A DNA stretch of 17,543 nucleotides from Bifidobacterium sp. UBA744 (GTDB lineage: Bacteria > Actinomycetota > Actinomycetes > Actinomycetales > Bifidobacteriaceae), in contig DBKS01000063.1 of the NCBI GenBank assembly GCA_002298605.1, positions 72,251 to 89,793 of the forward strand. Direction: 5' to 3'. Numbering within the stretch: position 1 is the first letter of the stretch; each line of letters begins with the position of its first letter. Made by a program: the position numbers and the translations under genes. Below the pieces are notes generated by a model. The model was not told the origin of the DNA and searched no databases. It saw only the letters and a program-made list of their open reading frames with translations. Of this stretch, positions 7,672-15,530 are shown in pieces.

Positions 7672-8732
7672 ACCGAGAAGGTCCGAGGTCCGACGACCCG
7701 GATGATGTGCTCGCCCCTGCGGGCGGATTCGAGCAGGTCGCGCCGCCAGGACCGCGGATGCACGGTGATGTCGGACACCGGATACCGGGCCGCGTCGACG
7801 CCGTCGAGCGCCTTGTACGCGCGGAATGGATCGGCGGCGGAGAAAAAGTCCAGCAAAGCCCGACGCCCCGCCGAGGCGGCCTCCGATTGCGCATCCGGCA
7901 GCCGTCCGTCGCGCAGATGATCCGCCACGGTCGTCAGTCGACGGGCCATGGAACGCAGCAGGGCTTCGACATTCTCCGCATCCTCCTCGACCATGGCCCG
8001 GGTGCGGTCGGGATCGGTGAGCGCCACGCGCGTCATATCGCGCCATGATCCGGCGGCAAGCGCCACCGCGATGTTGCGGTCGGGCGACTCGGTGAGCTCA
8101 TTGGCCAACGCGGTCGCCACCACATGCGGCATATGCGAGATCAGGGCCGCCGCCTTATCGTGAACGGTGTCGTCCAGCACAATGGCACGGTTGCCGACGG
8201 CGTCGGTAACCAAGGACGCGACGGTGAGGAACCGCCGATAATCGGTATCGGCGTCTACGGTCAGCGCCCACAGCGCATCATCGAACAGCCGCGGATCGGC
8301 GGCGTCCCAGCCGGACTTCTCATTGCCGGCCATAGGATGGGCTCCCACATATTGAGCTCCCAACCCCGCGGCGACAACCTGTTCGCGGACCATGCCCTTC
8401 ACACTGCCCACGTCGGTCAGCGTGGTCTGAGCGGTCAGCGCCCCCGAATCGGCGAGTTGGGAGAGCACCGACGGCATGGCCTTCAACGGGTTGCACAGCA
8501 CGATCACATCAGGATGCCGTGCGGCGAGATCCACCAGCGAGTCCACGCATGTCACCCCGGCGGCAGCGGCCGAAGCGTAGTGATGCGGCGTGTGGTTCCA
8601 TGCCAGCACGGTATGTCCGCGTTCAAGCAGCCGCAGCGCCAAGGATCCGCCGATCAGCCCGAGCCCCACCACGCCGACAGTCATCGGATGAGGACGCACC
8701 GTCCCAATATTCGTCGTCTTACGATCTACCAC
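7650..8732 (-). CDS. tyrA: Prephenate dehydrogenase TyrA
   Basis: A 360-residue NAD(P)-dependent enzyme that oxidatively decarboxylates prephenate to 4-hydroxyphenylpyruvate, the precursor of tyrosine. The Rossmann fold begins with VGVVGLGLIGGSLA, with the glycine motif GLGLIG at 23-28. Other family marks are TDVGSVKG (107-113 region) and GAHPMAGNEKSGW, with catalytic His132. A helical dimerisation domain follows, and then about 80 residues that may form a regulatory or C-terminal extension. I chose the GTG at 8732, which overlaps the end of pheA by 7 nt and has AAGGG about 7 nt upstream. An ATG 16 codons further in (8684) is possible and would put the start just before the Rossmann fold. It is last in the aromatic amino acid unit. 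Confidence 0.93.
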   Translation of the reverse strand: MVDRKTTNIGTVRPHPMTVGVVGLGLIGGSLALRLLERGHTVLAWNHTPHHYASAAAAGVTCVDSLVDLAARHPDVIVLCNPLKAMPSVLSQLADSGALTAQTTLTDVGSVKGMVREQVVAAGLGAQYVGAHPMAGNEKSGWDAADPRLFDDALWALTVDADTDYRRFLTVASLVTDAVGNRAIVLDDTVHDKAAALISHMPHVVATALANELTESPDRNIAVALAAGSWRDMTRVALTDPDRTRAMVEEDAENVEALLRSMARRLTTVADHLRDGRLPDAQSEAASAGRRALLDFFSAADPFRAYKALDGVDAARYPVSDITVHPRSWRRDLLESARRGEHIIRVVGPRTFSVITRSAL

Positions 8733-9712
8733 AGCAATTCCCTTCGTACCGCGTCATCATGCCGCCAATCCCCGGACAGGGCGTCGCCGTCCAGATGCAC
8801 ACCGCCATCCGGCAGCATCCAGGTGGCAACCGGCGGATTCGACCGCTCTCGCCTCGGATATACGGCCAGGATTTTCACCCAGTCGCCATGCTCGGCCAGT
8901 TCAGCGAGCACGGTGCGAAGCTGCCGTTGCCAGGGCGCCGCGTCAACGGTGGCAATGAAGCTGTAGGTTCCGGCATGACCTTTGATCGGACGGGAGATGA
9001 AGCTGGTCATGTTCAGCCCGGCGTCACGCATGACGTCCAGCACGTTGGCGAGCACGCCGGGACCCGTGATCAGCGGGATGAACGCGAGAATCGATTCGAA
9101 CTCCCCCATGCCGCCCGCGCGTGAGGCGGCCAGCAAATCGGCGACGTCGCGTCGTCGGCCCAATACCAGGAATTCGGTGCGTGCGCCGGCGAAATCCTGC
9201 ACGCCGGACGCCACGGCGTCAAGCGCATAGAGATCGCCGCAGATGGCGGGGCCGAAGGCCATCTCGCCTGCGGCGAGATCGCGACAGGCGGCGGCATTCG
9301 ACGCGGCGGGCACCGCGGTGAGCCCATGCTCGGCGATGAATCGCCTGCACTGCGCCAGACCATGCGGATGCGCGCTCACCACAGACACCTCGTTCATGTC
9401 GGTGCCCGGCCTGACAAACGCGTCAAACGCCACATCCACGCCGACGCGAACGAACCCCGCCACATCCTCGGCGTCTATCATTGCGTCGAGATTCGGCACC
9501 ACATATCCTTCGACATTGTTCTCCCACGCGATCACGCCGTATCCGGCACCCGAACGGGTTGCATCGACAATGGCGGATACGTCGGGCTGGGGTACCAGCG
9601 AACATTCGATGCCGCCGGGCATCAGACGGTCCAGCGCCTCGGAGGCGGCAATGGCGGCCTGATGGGTGAACGTGCCCTCCGGCCCGAGATAATGCAGGAT
9701 AACCGTACTCAC
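8726..9712 (-). CDS. pheA: Prephenate dehydratase PheA
   Basis: A 328-residue monofunctional prephenate dehydratase, making phenylpyruvate for phenylalanine. The N-terminus YLGPEGTFTHQAA (8-20) is the family signature, and WENNVEGYV (63-71) is the second conserved block. The dehydratase domain runs to about residue 190. An ACT regulatory domain follows (about 206-275: ILAFIPLITGPGVLANVL), which in this family binds phenylalanine for feedback control. Two motifs are unusual: the catalytic-loop consensus TRF reads TEF (179-181), and the ACT ESRP motif reads ISRP (239-242). The GTG start directly follows the stop codon of the membrane protein gene, with GGGAGG close upstream. The 3' end overlaps the tyrA start, so the two enzymes splitting prephenate are made together. 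Confidence 0.93.
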   Translation of the reverse strand: MSTVILHYLGPEGTFTHQAAIAASEALDRLMPGGIECSLVPQPDVSAIVDATRSGAGYGVIAWENNVEGYVVPNLDAMIDAEDVAGFVRVGVDVAFDAFVRPGTDMNEVSVVSAHPHGLAQCRRFIAEHGLTAVPAASNAAACRDLAAGEMAFGPAICGDLYALDAVASGVQDFAGARTEFLVLGRRRDVADLLAASRAGGMGEFESILAFIPLITGPGVLANVLDVMRDAGLNMTSFISRPIKGHAGTYSFIATVDAAPWQRQLRTVLAELAEHGDWVKILAVYPRRERSNPPVATWMLPDGGVHLDGDALSGDWRHDDAVRRELLW

Positions 9713-10225
9713 CTACGCCTCCCGTCGCGACGCGTCGGAACGGTCGGCCTGACGACTGACTGCGGATCCCGGCCGGAAACGATCGAATACCGTGGACGGC
9801 AGCACCAGAACAACGACCTGTACCAGCAGCATGCCGTAGAACCATATCATCGCGGCCCTCAGGGAGAAGAAGGTGGTGAGCGCCGATCCCCCCGTGGGCA
9901 TCATGATGTCGCCGCCCGGGCCATAGCCGGTCATCTGCCACACGGTGATCGAGGCGACAATAAGATGCACGCCCAATCCCACGGAACCGGCCAGCGCCCG
10001 GGCCATCACCGAAGAGCACGCCATGAGGGCGAGCCCAAGCGCCAGCCCGTAGGGAATATTGACGGATGCCCCCATACGATGCGCGCCGGTACCCACCATC
10101 GCGGCGAGCACGCCGCATACGGCACACAGCAGCAGCCGCGCAATAAACGGAATCGGATCGCGTCGAGACTGCGAACCCGACGATGGCGACGGAGGCAACC
10201 GCCGCGACGGTTTGAAGGCACTCAT
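9713..10225 (-). CDS. Unknown four-helix membrane protein at head of pheA-tyrA unit
   Basis: A 170-residue protein I do not recognise. A basic, Pro/Ser-rich cytoplasmic tail (1-25) precedes four predicted helices at about 26-47, 57-79, 82-99 and 122-144. A Gly-rich loop lies between the last two (YGPGGDIMMPTGG, 101-113), and the charged C-terminus is rich in Arg and Ser. The frame is open back to 10303, but I chose the ATG at 10225-10223 because GGAGGG lies just before it and the extension would run through the typA terminator. Its stop codon touches the pheA start, so the two are almost surely cotranscribed. A role in transport or membrane sensing of aromatic compounds is possible from context only; no transporter family motif is visible. 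Confidence 0.8.
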   Translation of the reverse strand: MSAFKPSRRLPPSPSSGSQSRRDPIPFIARLLLCAVCGVLAAMVGTGAHRMGASVNIPYGLALGLALMACSSVMARALAGSVGLGVHLIVASITVWQMTGYGPGGDIMMPTGGSALTTFFSLRAAMIWFYGMLLVQVVVLVLPSTVFDRFRPGSAVSRQADRSDASRREA

Positions 10226-10244
10226 AGCCCTCCAGTGTAAAACA

Positions 10245-10270
10245 AGGGCTCCCTGCCACGAGGGAGCCCT
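10245..10270 (-). terminator. typA terminator upstream of the aromatic unit
   Basis: AGGGCTCCCT (10245-10254) and AGGGAGCCCT (10261-10270) are a perfect 10-bp inverted repeat with a 6-nt loop. On the minus strand it is followed by TTGTTTTAC, a good T tract. It lies 57 nt after the typA stop and only 19 nt before the next start codon, so the following gene needs read-through or a promoter that overlaps the hairpin. A TATATAT box at 10273-10279 is a possible -10 element. Confidence 0.85.
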
Positions 10271-10327
10271 GCATATATATGACCATCTACGCCACGACGG
10301 CACGCCGCACGGCGCTATTGCGCGGCA

Positions 10328-12253
10328 TCACTTTGCGGCGTTGTTCTGCCTGCGCTGCTTGGCGCGCCACTTGTACCAGTCTTCGCGACCGAGGATGATC
10401 TTGCGCACGCGGATGGATTCCGGCGTGACTTCGACGCACTCGTCCTCATTGGCGAAGTCCAGCGACTCCTCAAGGCTCATCTTGATCGGCGGGGTGAGGG
10501 TTTCGAGCACGTCGGCGGTGGACGAGCGCATGTTGGTCATGTGCTTGGCCAGCGTGATGTTCACGTCCAGCTCGTCGGGCTTGTTGTTCACGCCCACGAC
10601 CTGACCCTCATACACCGGGGACTGCGGTTCCACGAAGAAGTTGCCGCGGGCCTGCAGACGCTGCATGGCGTACGGGGTGGCGACACCCTGACGATCGGAG
10701 ACCATGGAGCCGTTCTGGCGAGTGACGATCTGACCGGCCCACGGGGCATAGCCGGCGGAGATGGAACTGGAGATGCCCGTGCCGCGGGTGGCGGACAGCA
10801 GCGCGGTACGGAAACCGATCAGGCCGCGGCTCGGCACGGTGAACTGCAGACGGACCCAACCGGAACCGTGGTTGGACATGCTGTCCATGCGGCCCTTGCG
10901 ATCGGCCATCAGCTGGGTGACGGTGCCCATGTACTCCTCCGGCACGTCGATGGTGGTGTTCTCCATCGGCTCGTTCACCACGCCGTCGATCTTCTTCGTC
11001 ACCACCTGCGGGCGGCCGACGGTAAGTTCGTAGCCCTCGCGGCGCATCTGCTCGGCCAGCACAGCCAGCGCGAGCTCGCCACGGCCCTGGACCTCCCAGG
11101 CATCCGGTCGGTCGGTGGGCAGCACCTTGATGGACACGTTGCCGATGAGCTCGCGATCCAGACGATCCTTGATCATGCGCGCGGTGAGCTTGTGGTCCTT
11201 GCCCTCGGTGCCGGCCAGCGGCGAATCGTTCACGCCGAAGGTCATGGAGATGGCCGGGTCGTCCACATGAATCAGCGGCAGGGGGCGGGGATCGTTGGGA
11301 TCGACGATAGTTTCGCCGATCATGATGTCGCTCACGCCGGCGACGGCCACAATGTCGCCGGGGCCCGCGGACTCGACCGGAATGCGGTCCAGACCCTGGG
11401 TGCGCAGCAGCTCGGAGACGCGGAAGTTCTCGAGGGATCCGTCCACACGGCTCAGCCCGTAGGTCTTGCCCTTCTCCAACGTGCCGTTGTAGATGCGGAC
11501 CAGGCCCAGACGGCCCAGGAAGTCGGAGGAGTCGATGTTGGCCACATGAGCCTGCAGCGGGGCGCCCTCCTCGTATTCCGGAGCGGGGATGTTCGAGATG
11601 ATCGCCTCGAACAGCGGCTCCAGATTGTCGTTGTCGGGCAGCTGGCCGTTGGCGGGCTGGTTGACGGAGGCATAGCCGACCTTGGCGGCGCAGTAAATCA
11701 CCGGCAGGTCGAGCAGCTGGTCGAGATCGAGGTCAATGCCCTCCTCGACCACGTCCTGAGCCAGGCCCAGCAGCAGATCGGTGGCTTCGGAAACCACTTC
11801 ATCGATACGGGCATCGGGACGGTCGACCTTGTTCACGCACAGGATCACCGGCAGCTTGGCCTCAAGGGCCTTGCGCAGCACGAATCGGGTCTGCGGCAGC
11901 GGTCCTTCGGAGGCGTCCACCAGCAGAACCACGCCATCGACCATGGAGATGCCGCGCTCCACCTCGCCGCCGAAGTCGGCGTGGCCGGGGGTGTCGATGA
12001 TGTTGAGGGTGATGCCCTCCGGATGACCGTACTTGGCCGCCAGCGGACCGGTATACTCCACCGCGGTGTTCTTGGCGAGAATGGTGATTCCCTTCTCACG
12101 CTCCAGATCGTTGGAATCCATCACACGATCCGGCACTTCCTCGCGCTCGGAAAATACATGGGACTGTTGAAGCATGGCATTGACCAAGGTGGTCTTGCCG
12201 TGGTCGACGTGAGCCACAATCGCCACATTACGGATATCACCGCGTACCGCCAT
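10328..12253 (-). CDS. typA: Ribosome-associated GTPase TypA/BipA
   Basis: A 641-residue translation-factor GTPase, close to the usual length of about 610-640. The G domain shows G1 AHVDHGKTT (14-22), the switch motif EKGITI (53-58), G3 DTPGHADF (87-94) and G4 NKVD (141-144). EF-G-like domains follow, then the TypA-specific C-terminal region, ending in a basic tail. The protein binds the ribosome and acts in subunit assembly and stress or cold adaptation. I chose the ATG at 12253-12251 (MAVRGDIRN), which has GAGAGG 5-6 nt upstream and matches the family's short N-terminus; an in-frame ATG six codons earlier is less likely. It appears to be a single-gene unit ending at the hairpin 10245-10270. 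I found no confident promoter in the 207 bp before it. Confidence 0.97.
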   Translation of the reverse strand: MAVRGDIRNVAIVAHVDHGKTTLVNAMLQQSHVFSEREEVPDRVMDSNDLEREKGITILAKNTAVEYTGPLAAKYGHPEGITLNIIDTPGHADFGGEVERGISMVDGVVLLVDASEGPLPQTRFVLRKALEAKLPVILCVNKVDRPDARIDEVVSEATDLLLGLAQDVVEEGIDLDLDQLLDLPVIYCAAKVGYASVNQPANGQLPDNDNLEPLFEAIISNIPAPEYEEGAPLQAHVANIDSSDFLGRLGLVRIYNGTLEKGKTYGLSRVDGSLENFRVSELLRTQGLDRIPVESAGPGDIVAVAGVSDIMIGETIVDPNDPRPLPLIHVDDPAISMTFGVNDSPLAGTEGKDHKLTARMIKDRLDRELIGNVSIKVLPTDRPDAWEVQGRGELALAVLAEQMRREGYELTVGRPQVVTKKIDGVVNEPMENTTIDVPEEYMGTVTQLMADRKGRMDSMSNHGSGWVRLQFTVPSRGLIGFRTALLSATRGTGISSSISAGYAPWAGQIVTRQNGSMVSDRQGVATPYAMQRLQARGNFFVEPQSPVYEGQVVGVNNKPDELDVNITLAKHMTNMRSSTADVLETLTPPIKMSLEESLDFANEDECVEVTPESIRVRKIILGREDWYKWRAKQRRQNNAAK

Positions 12254-12374
12254 TGAAACCTCTCTTAGCATTGGGAACGTTCTGTGCTTTGTTATTCGGT
12301 ATTCCTACTGATGTACCTGGATCCACACACAAACCGAGCCAAGTGTAGCGGGTCGCGAAGACAGCATGATACGG

Positions 12375-12435
12375 CAAGTCCCGCGGCCGCCGGCACGCCG
12401 ATGGGGACGCGGCATGACGCTGGCTGCGGGACTTG
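12375..12435. repeat. Long-armed inverted repeat between niaP and typA
   Basis: CAAGTCCCGC (12375-12384) and GCGGGACTTG (12426-12435) match perfectly over 10 bp. In plus-strand RNA a G-U pair and three more pairs extend this to 14 bp; on the minus strand there is a mismatch at that point. The 33-nt centre is GC-rich and could fold further. It lies 26 bp after the niaP stop, so it may end or protect the niaP transcript, but neither side has a T tract. Confidence 0.55.
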
Positions 12436-12460
12436 GGGATCGAAGCGGACCGCCAACGGA

Positions 12461-13825
12461 TCAGTCTTCGAGCTCCTTGCCCGTGCGCTCAGGCAGGCAC
12501 AGCGCCGCGACGCAGGCCACGATGAACGCAACCGCAAACACCACGAATGCGATCGACTTGTCGCCGCCGGACAGCCCCAGGAACCACGGCATCAGCAGCG
12601 GGGCGATAATCGCGGCCACTCGGCCGCATGCGGCCGCAGCGCCGGAAGCGGCCGCGCGCAGACGCGTCGGATAGATCTCCGGGGTGACGGCATACAGCAC
12701 GCCCCACGCGCCCAGATTGGAGGCGGACAGCAGCATGCCGATGCAAAGCACCGCCGCGACGGAACCAGCCTGCGAAAACGCGAAGGCGGCCACCGCCGAA
12801 ACGGCGAGGAACACCGACAGGGTGACGCGACGGCCCCAGATCTCCACCAGCCAGGCGGCGAGGAAGTATCCGGGCAGCTGGGCCAGCGAGATGATCAGCG
12901 TGTAACCGAAGGACTTGGTCAGCGAGCCGAACTGATCGGCCAGCAGCGACGGCATCCAGGTGAAAGCCCCGTAGTACGAGAAGTTCACGAAGAACCACGT
13001 CGCCCAAATGGCGGCGGTGCGGGCGATGTACTTGCCGCCGAACAGCTCACGGGTTTTGATCTTCGGCAGCGGCCGGCCCTTGGGGCTGGCGACCGGGGCG
13101 ACGCCGCCGGCGGCCTCGAAGTAGCGCACGGCGGCTTCGGCTTCATCCTCACGTCCCTTGGCTTCGAGGAATCGCACGGACTCCGGGATGTGAAGTCGCG
13201 CGACGATCGCGTAGAGCAGCGGCAGGGCGCCGATCAGCAGCGACCAGCGCCATCCCCAATCGCCGGTGTTGGGGATCACGAAGGTTCCGATGCATGCGGC
13301 GATGATCCAGCCGACGGCCCAGAACGATTCCAGCAGCACCGTCATACGGCCGCGCTGTCTGGTCGGCGAGAATTCGCTGACCAGCGTGGAGGCGACCGGC
13401 AGTTCGGCGCCAAGGCCAAGACCGATGACGAACCGAGCCACCAGCAGGGCCACCAGCGACCAGGCAAGCGCCATGCCGCCATTGGCCAGGCCGAAGATGA
13501 TCAGCGTGGCGGTGAACACGGTTTTGCGCCCGACATGGTCGGCCACATAACCGCCCAACGCGGCGCCAATGGCCATGCCGATAAAGCCGATGGACAGCAC
13601 CCAGCTTTTCTCGGTGGCCGTGAGGTTGAAATGCGGGTCGGCCGCAATGGCCGCCACCACAAACGACACCAGGCCGACGTCCATGGCGTCGAAGGCCCAT
13701 CCAATGCCCGAGGCGACCAGCAATTTGCGGTGCGCCCTGTTGAACGGCAGTCTGTCAAGACGCTCGTTACGAGTCAGCGTGCCGGCGTCGTTCCCGCCGG
13801 TAGCGGATGTGGATGACGTGCCCAT
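12461..13825 (-). CDS. niaP: Niacin/nicotinate transporter NiaP (MFS)
   Basis: A 454-residue twelve-helix transporter of the major facilitator superfamily. It closely resembles Bacillus NiaP (YceI), as I remember that sequence: GWAFDAMDVGLVSF (43-56), GLGLGAELPVASTLVSE, LLESFWAVGWI, FSYYGAFTWMPS, LAQLPGYF and NLGAWGVLYAVTPEIYPT all have near-identical counterparts. The MFS loop motif DHVGRK is at 96-101. It would import nicotinate, and perhaps nicotinamide, for NAD salvage. The ATG at 13825-13823 is chosen because GAAGGA lies about 5 nt upstream; an in-frame start 17 codons earlier gives only a charged extension. It lies 53 nt after the Nudix regulator in the same direction and probably shares its operator-controlled promoter. 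That context supports the niacin call over a sugar or aromatic acid substrate. Confidence 0.88.
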   Translation of the reverse strand: MGTSSTSATGGNDAGTLTRNERLDRLPFNRAHRKLLVASGIGWAFDAMDVGLVSFVVAAIAADPHFNLTATEKSWVLSIGFIGMAIGAALGGYVADHVGRKTVFTATLIIFGLANGGMALAWSLVALLVARFVIGLGLGAELPVASTLVSEFSPTRQRGRMTVLLESFWAVGWIIAACIGTFVIPNTGDWGWRWSLLIGALPLLYAIVARLHIPESVRFLEAKGREDEAEAAVRYFEAAGGVAPVASPKGRPLPKIKTRELFGGKYIARTAAIWATWFFVNFSYYGAFTWMPSLLADQFGSLTKSFGYTLIISLAQLPGYFLAAWLVEIWGRRVTLSVFLAVSAVAAFAFSQAGSVAAVLCIGMLLSASNLGAWGVLYAVTPEIYPTRLRAAASGAAAACGRVAAIIAPLLMPWFLGLSGGDKSIAFVVFAVAFIVACVAALCLPERTGKELED

Positions 13826-13878
13826 ATGTTCCTTCTTCTCCTTGTTCTGTTGTTCTTTCGCACGTTGGCGGCGCAAAC

Positions 13879-14724
13879 TCAGTCTGTGGTGGTCAGCGAG
13901 GACATCGCGTCAAAGGACGACCGACCGTCGCGGGCGTTCAGCCTCACCCGGGCGTCAAGCCTGGCGAGCTGCCGACCGCTGAGGGCGTAGGCGTCGTGAT
14001 TGCCGGCATCGGGAACGTACCGGTACAGCATGGCCGGGCGCTGCCGCCCCTCCCGCCTTTTGTCGCCCGTTGGCTCGATTTCGCCCGAAGCGAGCATTTT
14101 GCGGCGGAAATTCGGCAGATCCAGCACGGAGCCGGTCACCGCCTCGTATACGCTGTGCAATTGCCGCAGCGTAAAGGTTTCGCCGATAAGATGACTGGCG
14201 ATATCCGGATATTCGATGCGCGTGCGCAGACGTTCCAGGGCATAGGCGATGATCTGCCGATGGTCGAAGGCCAGGTCGAGGCCTCCCAGATCCCCCTCCG
14301 GGAACCAGCGCACATTATCAGCCTCGATGAAGTCCTTGGCCTGCGCGCTGTCGACCATCGCCCAGTACACCACGGAAATCATCGGGAGTCCGCCGTGGGA
14401 CCGTCCGGGGTCGCCGAAGGTGTGCAGCTGCTCCAAATAGCTCGGGTGGAGGTCCGTTGTGGATTCAAGGGCCTCATAGGCGCTTTGCGCCAACGACGTA
14501 TCGGCGCGGATCGCCCCGCCCGGCAGCGCCCAGCCTCCCAGAAACGGCTGTCGGATACGCCGCACCAACGGCATCCACAGACGCCCGTGCTCGGCATCGG
14601 GATCAAGAGCCAGCACCACAATGGAAACGCCGACTTGCGGCGGCTGCATACGCCGCTCGCTCACATTGCCGATTCCCATTGGCGCCACACTTCCCATATC
14701 CGTTTGCCGCGCACCCGATGTCAT
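13879..14724 (-). CDS. nrtR: NrtR-type Nudix transcriptional regulator of NAD metabolism
   Basis: A protein of up to 281 residues with an N-terminal Nudix domain (about 30-165) and a C-terminal winged helix (about 180-237). The second part has the NrtR pattern FTLRQLHSVYEAVTG, then NFRRKMLASGEIEPTG and RPAMLYRY. NrtR proteins bind DNA and release it on sensing ADP-ribose or related NAD metabolites. The Nudix box is degenerate: after GGWALPGG, the positions of the REUxEExGU catalytic core read EALESTTDL, lacking the metal-binding glutamates. It is therefore probably a sensor without hydrolase activity. The gene precedes niaP and follows a palindromic operator, so autoregulation is likely. The start is uncertain: ATG codons at 14724, 14697, 14679 and 14649 are all in frame, and none has a strong ribosome binding site. 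Confidence 0.88.
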   Translation of the reverse strand: MTSGARQTDMGSVAPMGIGNVSERRMQPPQVGVSIVVLALDPDAEHGRLWMPLVRRIRQPFLGGWALPGGAIRADTSLAQSAYEALESTTDLHPSYLEQLHTFGDPGRSHGGLPMISVVYWAMVDSAQAKDFIEADNVRWFPEGDLGGLDLAFDHRQIIAYALERLRTRIEYPDIASHLIGETFTLRQLHSVYEAVTGSVLDLPNFRRKMLASGEIEPTGDKRREGRQRPAMLYRYVPDAGNHDAYALSGRQLARLDARVRLNARDGRSSFDAMSSLTTTD

Positions 14725-14792
14725 GGCCGGCTACACCACCGCAGCCAATGGTCGTTTTGACCACTGGTTGCGACCGGATCTGAGATTAGCAC

Positions 14793-14817
14793 TTATAGTC
14801 GCTATGACTAATAGTCA
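14793..14817. promoter_or_regulatory. NrtR operator candidate with double palindrome
   Basis: TAGTC (14796-14800) and GACTA (14806-14810) flank a 5-nt centre, giving a core GT-N7-AC (14798-14808), which I recall as the conserved core of NrtR sites. A second palindrome overlaps it: TGACTA (14805-14810), one base, then TAGTCA (14812-14817). On the minus strand the box TATAAG (14797-14792) would serve as the -10 element, so binding would block nrtR-niaP transcription. Confidence 0.75.
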
Positions 14818-14872
14818 TTCCCCTCTTCGACACGCGGGGCAAGACGCGCACACTCGCACGAAAGAACGCGGA

Positions 14873-15529
14873 TTAATAGTCATCGGAGGACACGGCGGCC
14901 GCCGAATCCGGCAAAAATGGGGCCAACGACGGCAGCTGGTCCAACGAATCCAACCCCATCTTCTCCAGAAACAGTCCCGACGTGACCAACAGCGCGGCGC
15001 GCGAATCAGGGTCCACGCCATCTTCGCGAATCAGGCCGCGCACGGCAAGCGAACGAATCACGCCATCGGAGTTCACGCCGCGGATAGCCGCCACCTGGGC
15101 ACGCGTCACCGGCTGCTTATAGGCGATAATCGCCAGTGCCTCAAGCGCGGCCTGACTCAACCGGGCGGTCTGGCCATCGGTGACGAAAGCGGAAACCACC
15201 GGCTCGAATACCGCACGATTGGCGAACTGCCATCCACGCGCGGTGTGCCGCAGCTCAAAACCCCGACGCTCATCCTCGTATCGGCGGCGCAACGACTCAA
15301 GCGCATCGGCCACCACGGGCTCGTCAAGCGCCAGCACGCGCGCCAGGTCCCCGGCCTGCTGCGGCTGATCGGCCACCATGAGCACCGCCTCAAGACAGGC
15401 CCTCAGGCCGCCCGGAAAATCATCGACGGAAAAATCAACGTATTCGGGACGGGTGTCCGGAACGGCCTCGTCATGCGGTTCGGCCGCGTTCCGCGACGCG
15501 ACGCCGTTCGAATCATTCACCGCATTCAT
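14873..15529 (-). CDS. scpB: Condensin subunit ScpB
   Basis: A 218-residue segregation and condensation protein B with two winged-helix domains. An acidic, poorly ordered tail (1-35) precedes the first (GLRACLEAVLMVADQP, 41-56). The second contains the family's best conserved block, LSQAALEALAIIAYKQPVTR, followed by IRGVNSDGVIRSL. ScpB dimers bind the kleisin ScpA and complete the SMC-ScpAB complex, which compacts and separates the chromosome. I took the ATG at 15529-15527, 1 nt after the scpA stop. A TTG at 15538, overlapping scpA by 8 nt and better spaced from GAGAGGG, is an equally possible start. The region between this gene and nrtR is 148 bp and holds the NrtR operator. Confidence 0.93.
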   Translation of the reverse strand: MNAVNDSNGVASRNAAEPHDEAVPDTRPEYVDFSVDDFPGGLRACLEAVLMVADQPQQAGDLARVLALDEPVVADALESLRRRYEDERRGFELRHTARGWQFANRAVFEPVVSAFVTDGQTARLSQAALEALAIIAYKQPVTRAQVAAIRGVNSDGVIRSLAVRGLIREDGVDPDSRAALLVTSGLFLEKMGLDSLDQLPSLAPFLPDSAAAVSSDDY

Positions 15530-15530
15530 C

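Noticed and set aside
10226..10303. GTG-started, Trp-rich extension of the membrane protein, possibly a leader peptide
   Set aside because: Four Trp codons in 26 are striking beside aromatic genes, but there is no ribosome binding site, no stop codon before the main start, and the frame runs through the terminator hairpin.
10541..12256. 571-codon plus-strand reading frame opposite typA
   Set aside because: It mirrors the GC-rich third positions of typA, with a His/Gly/Val-rich product and no domain; a typical antisense shadow.
12284..13816. 510-codon plus-strand reading frame opposite niaP
   Set aside because: The product is Arg/Gly/His/Gln-rich and low in complexity, while the opposite strand encodes a clear twelve-helix transporter.
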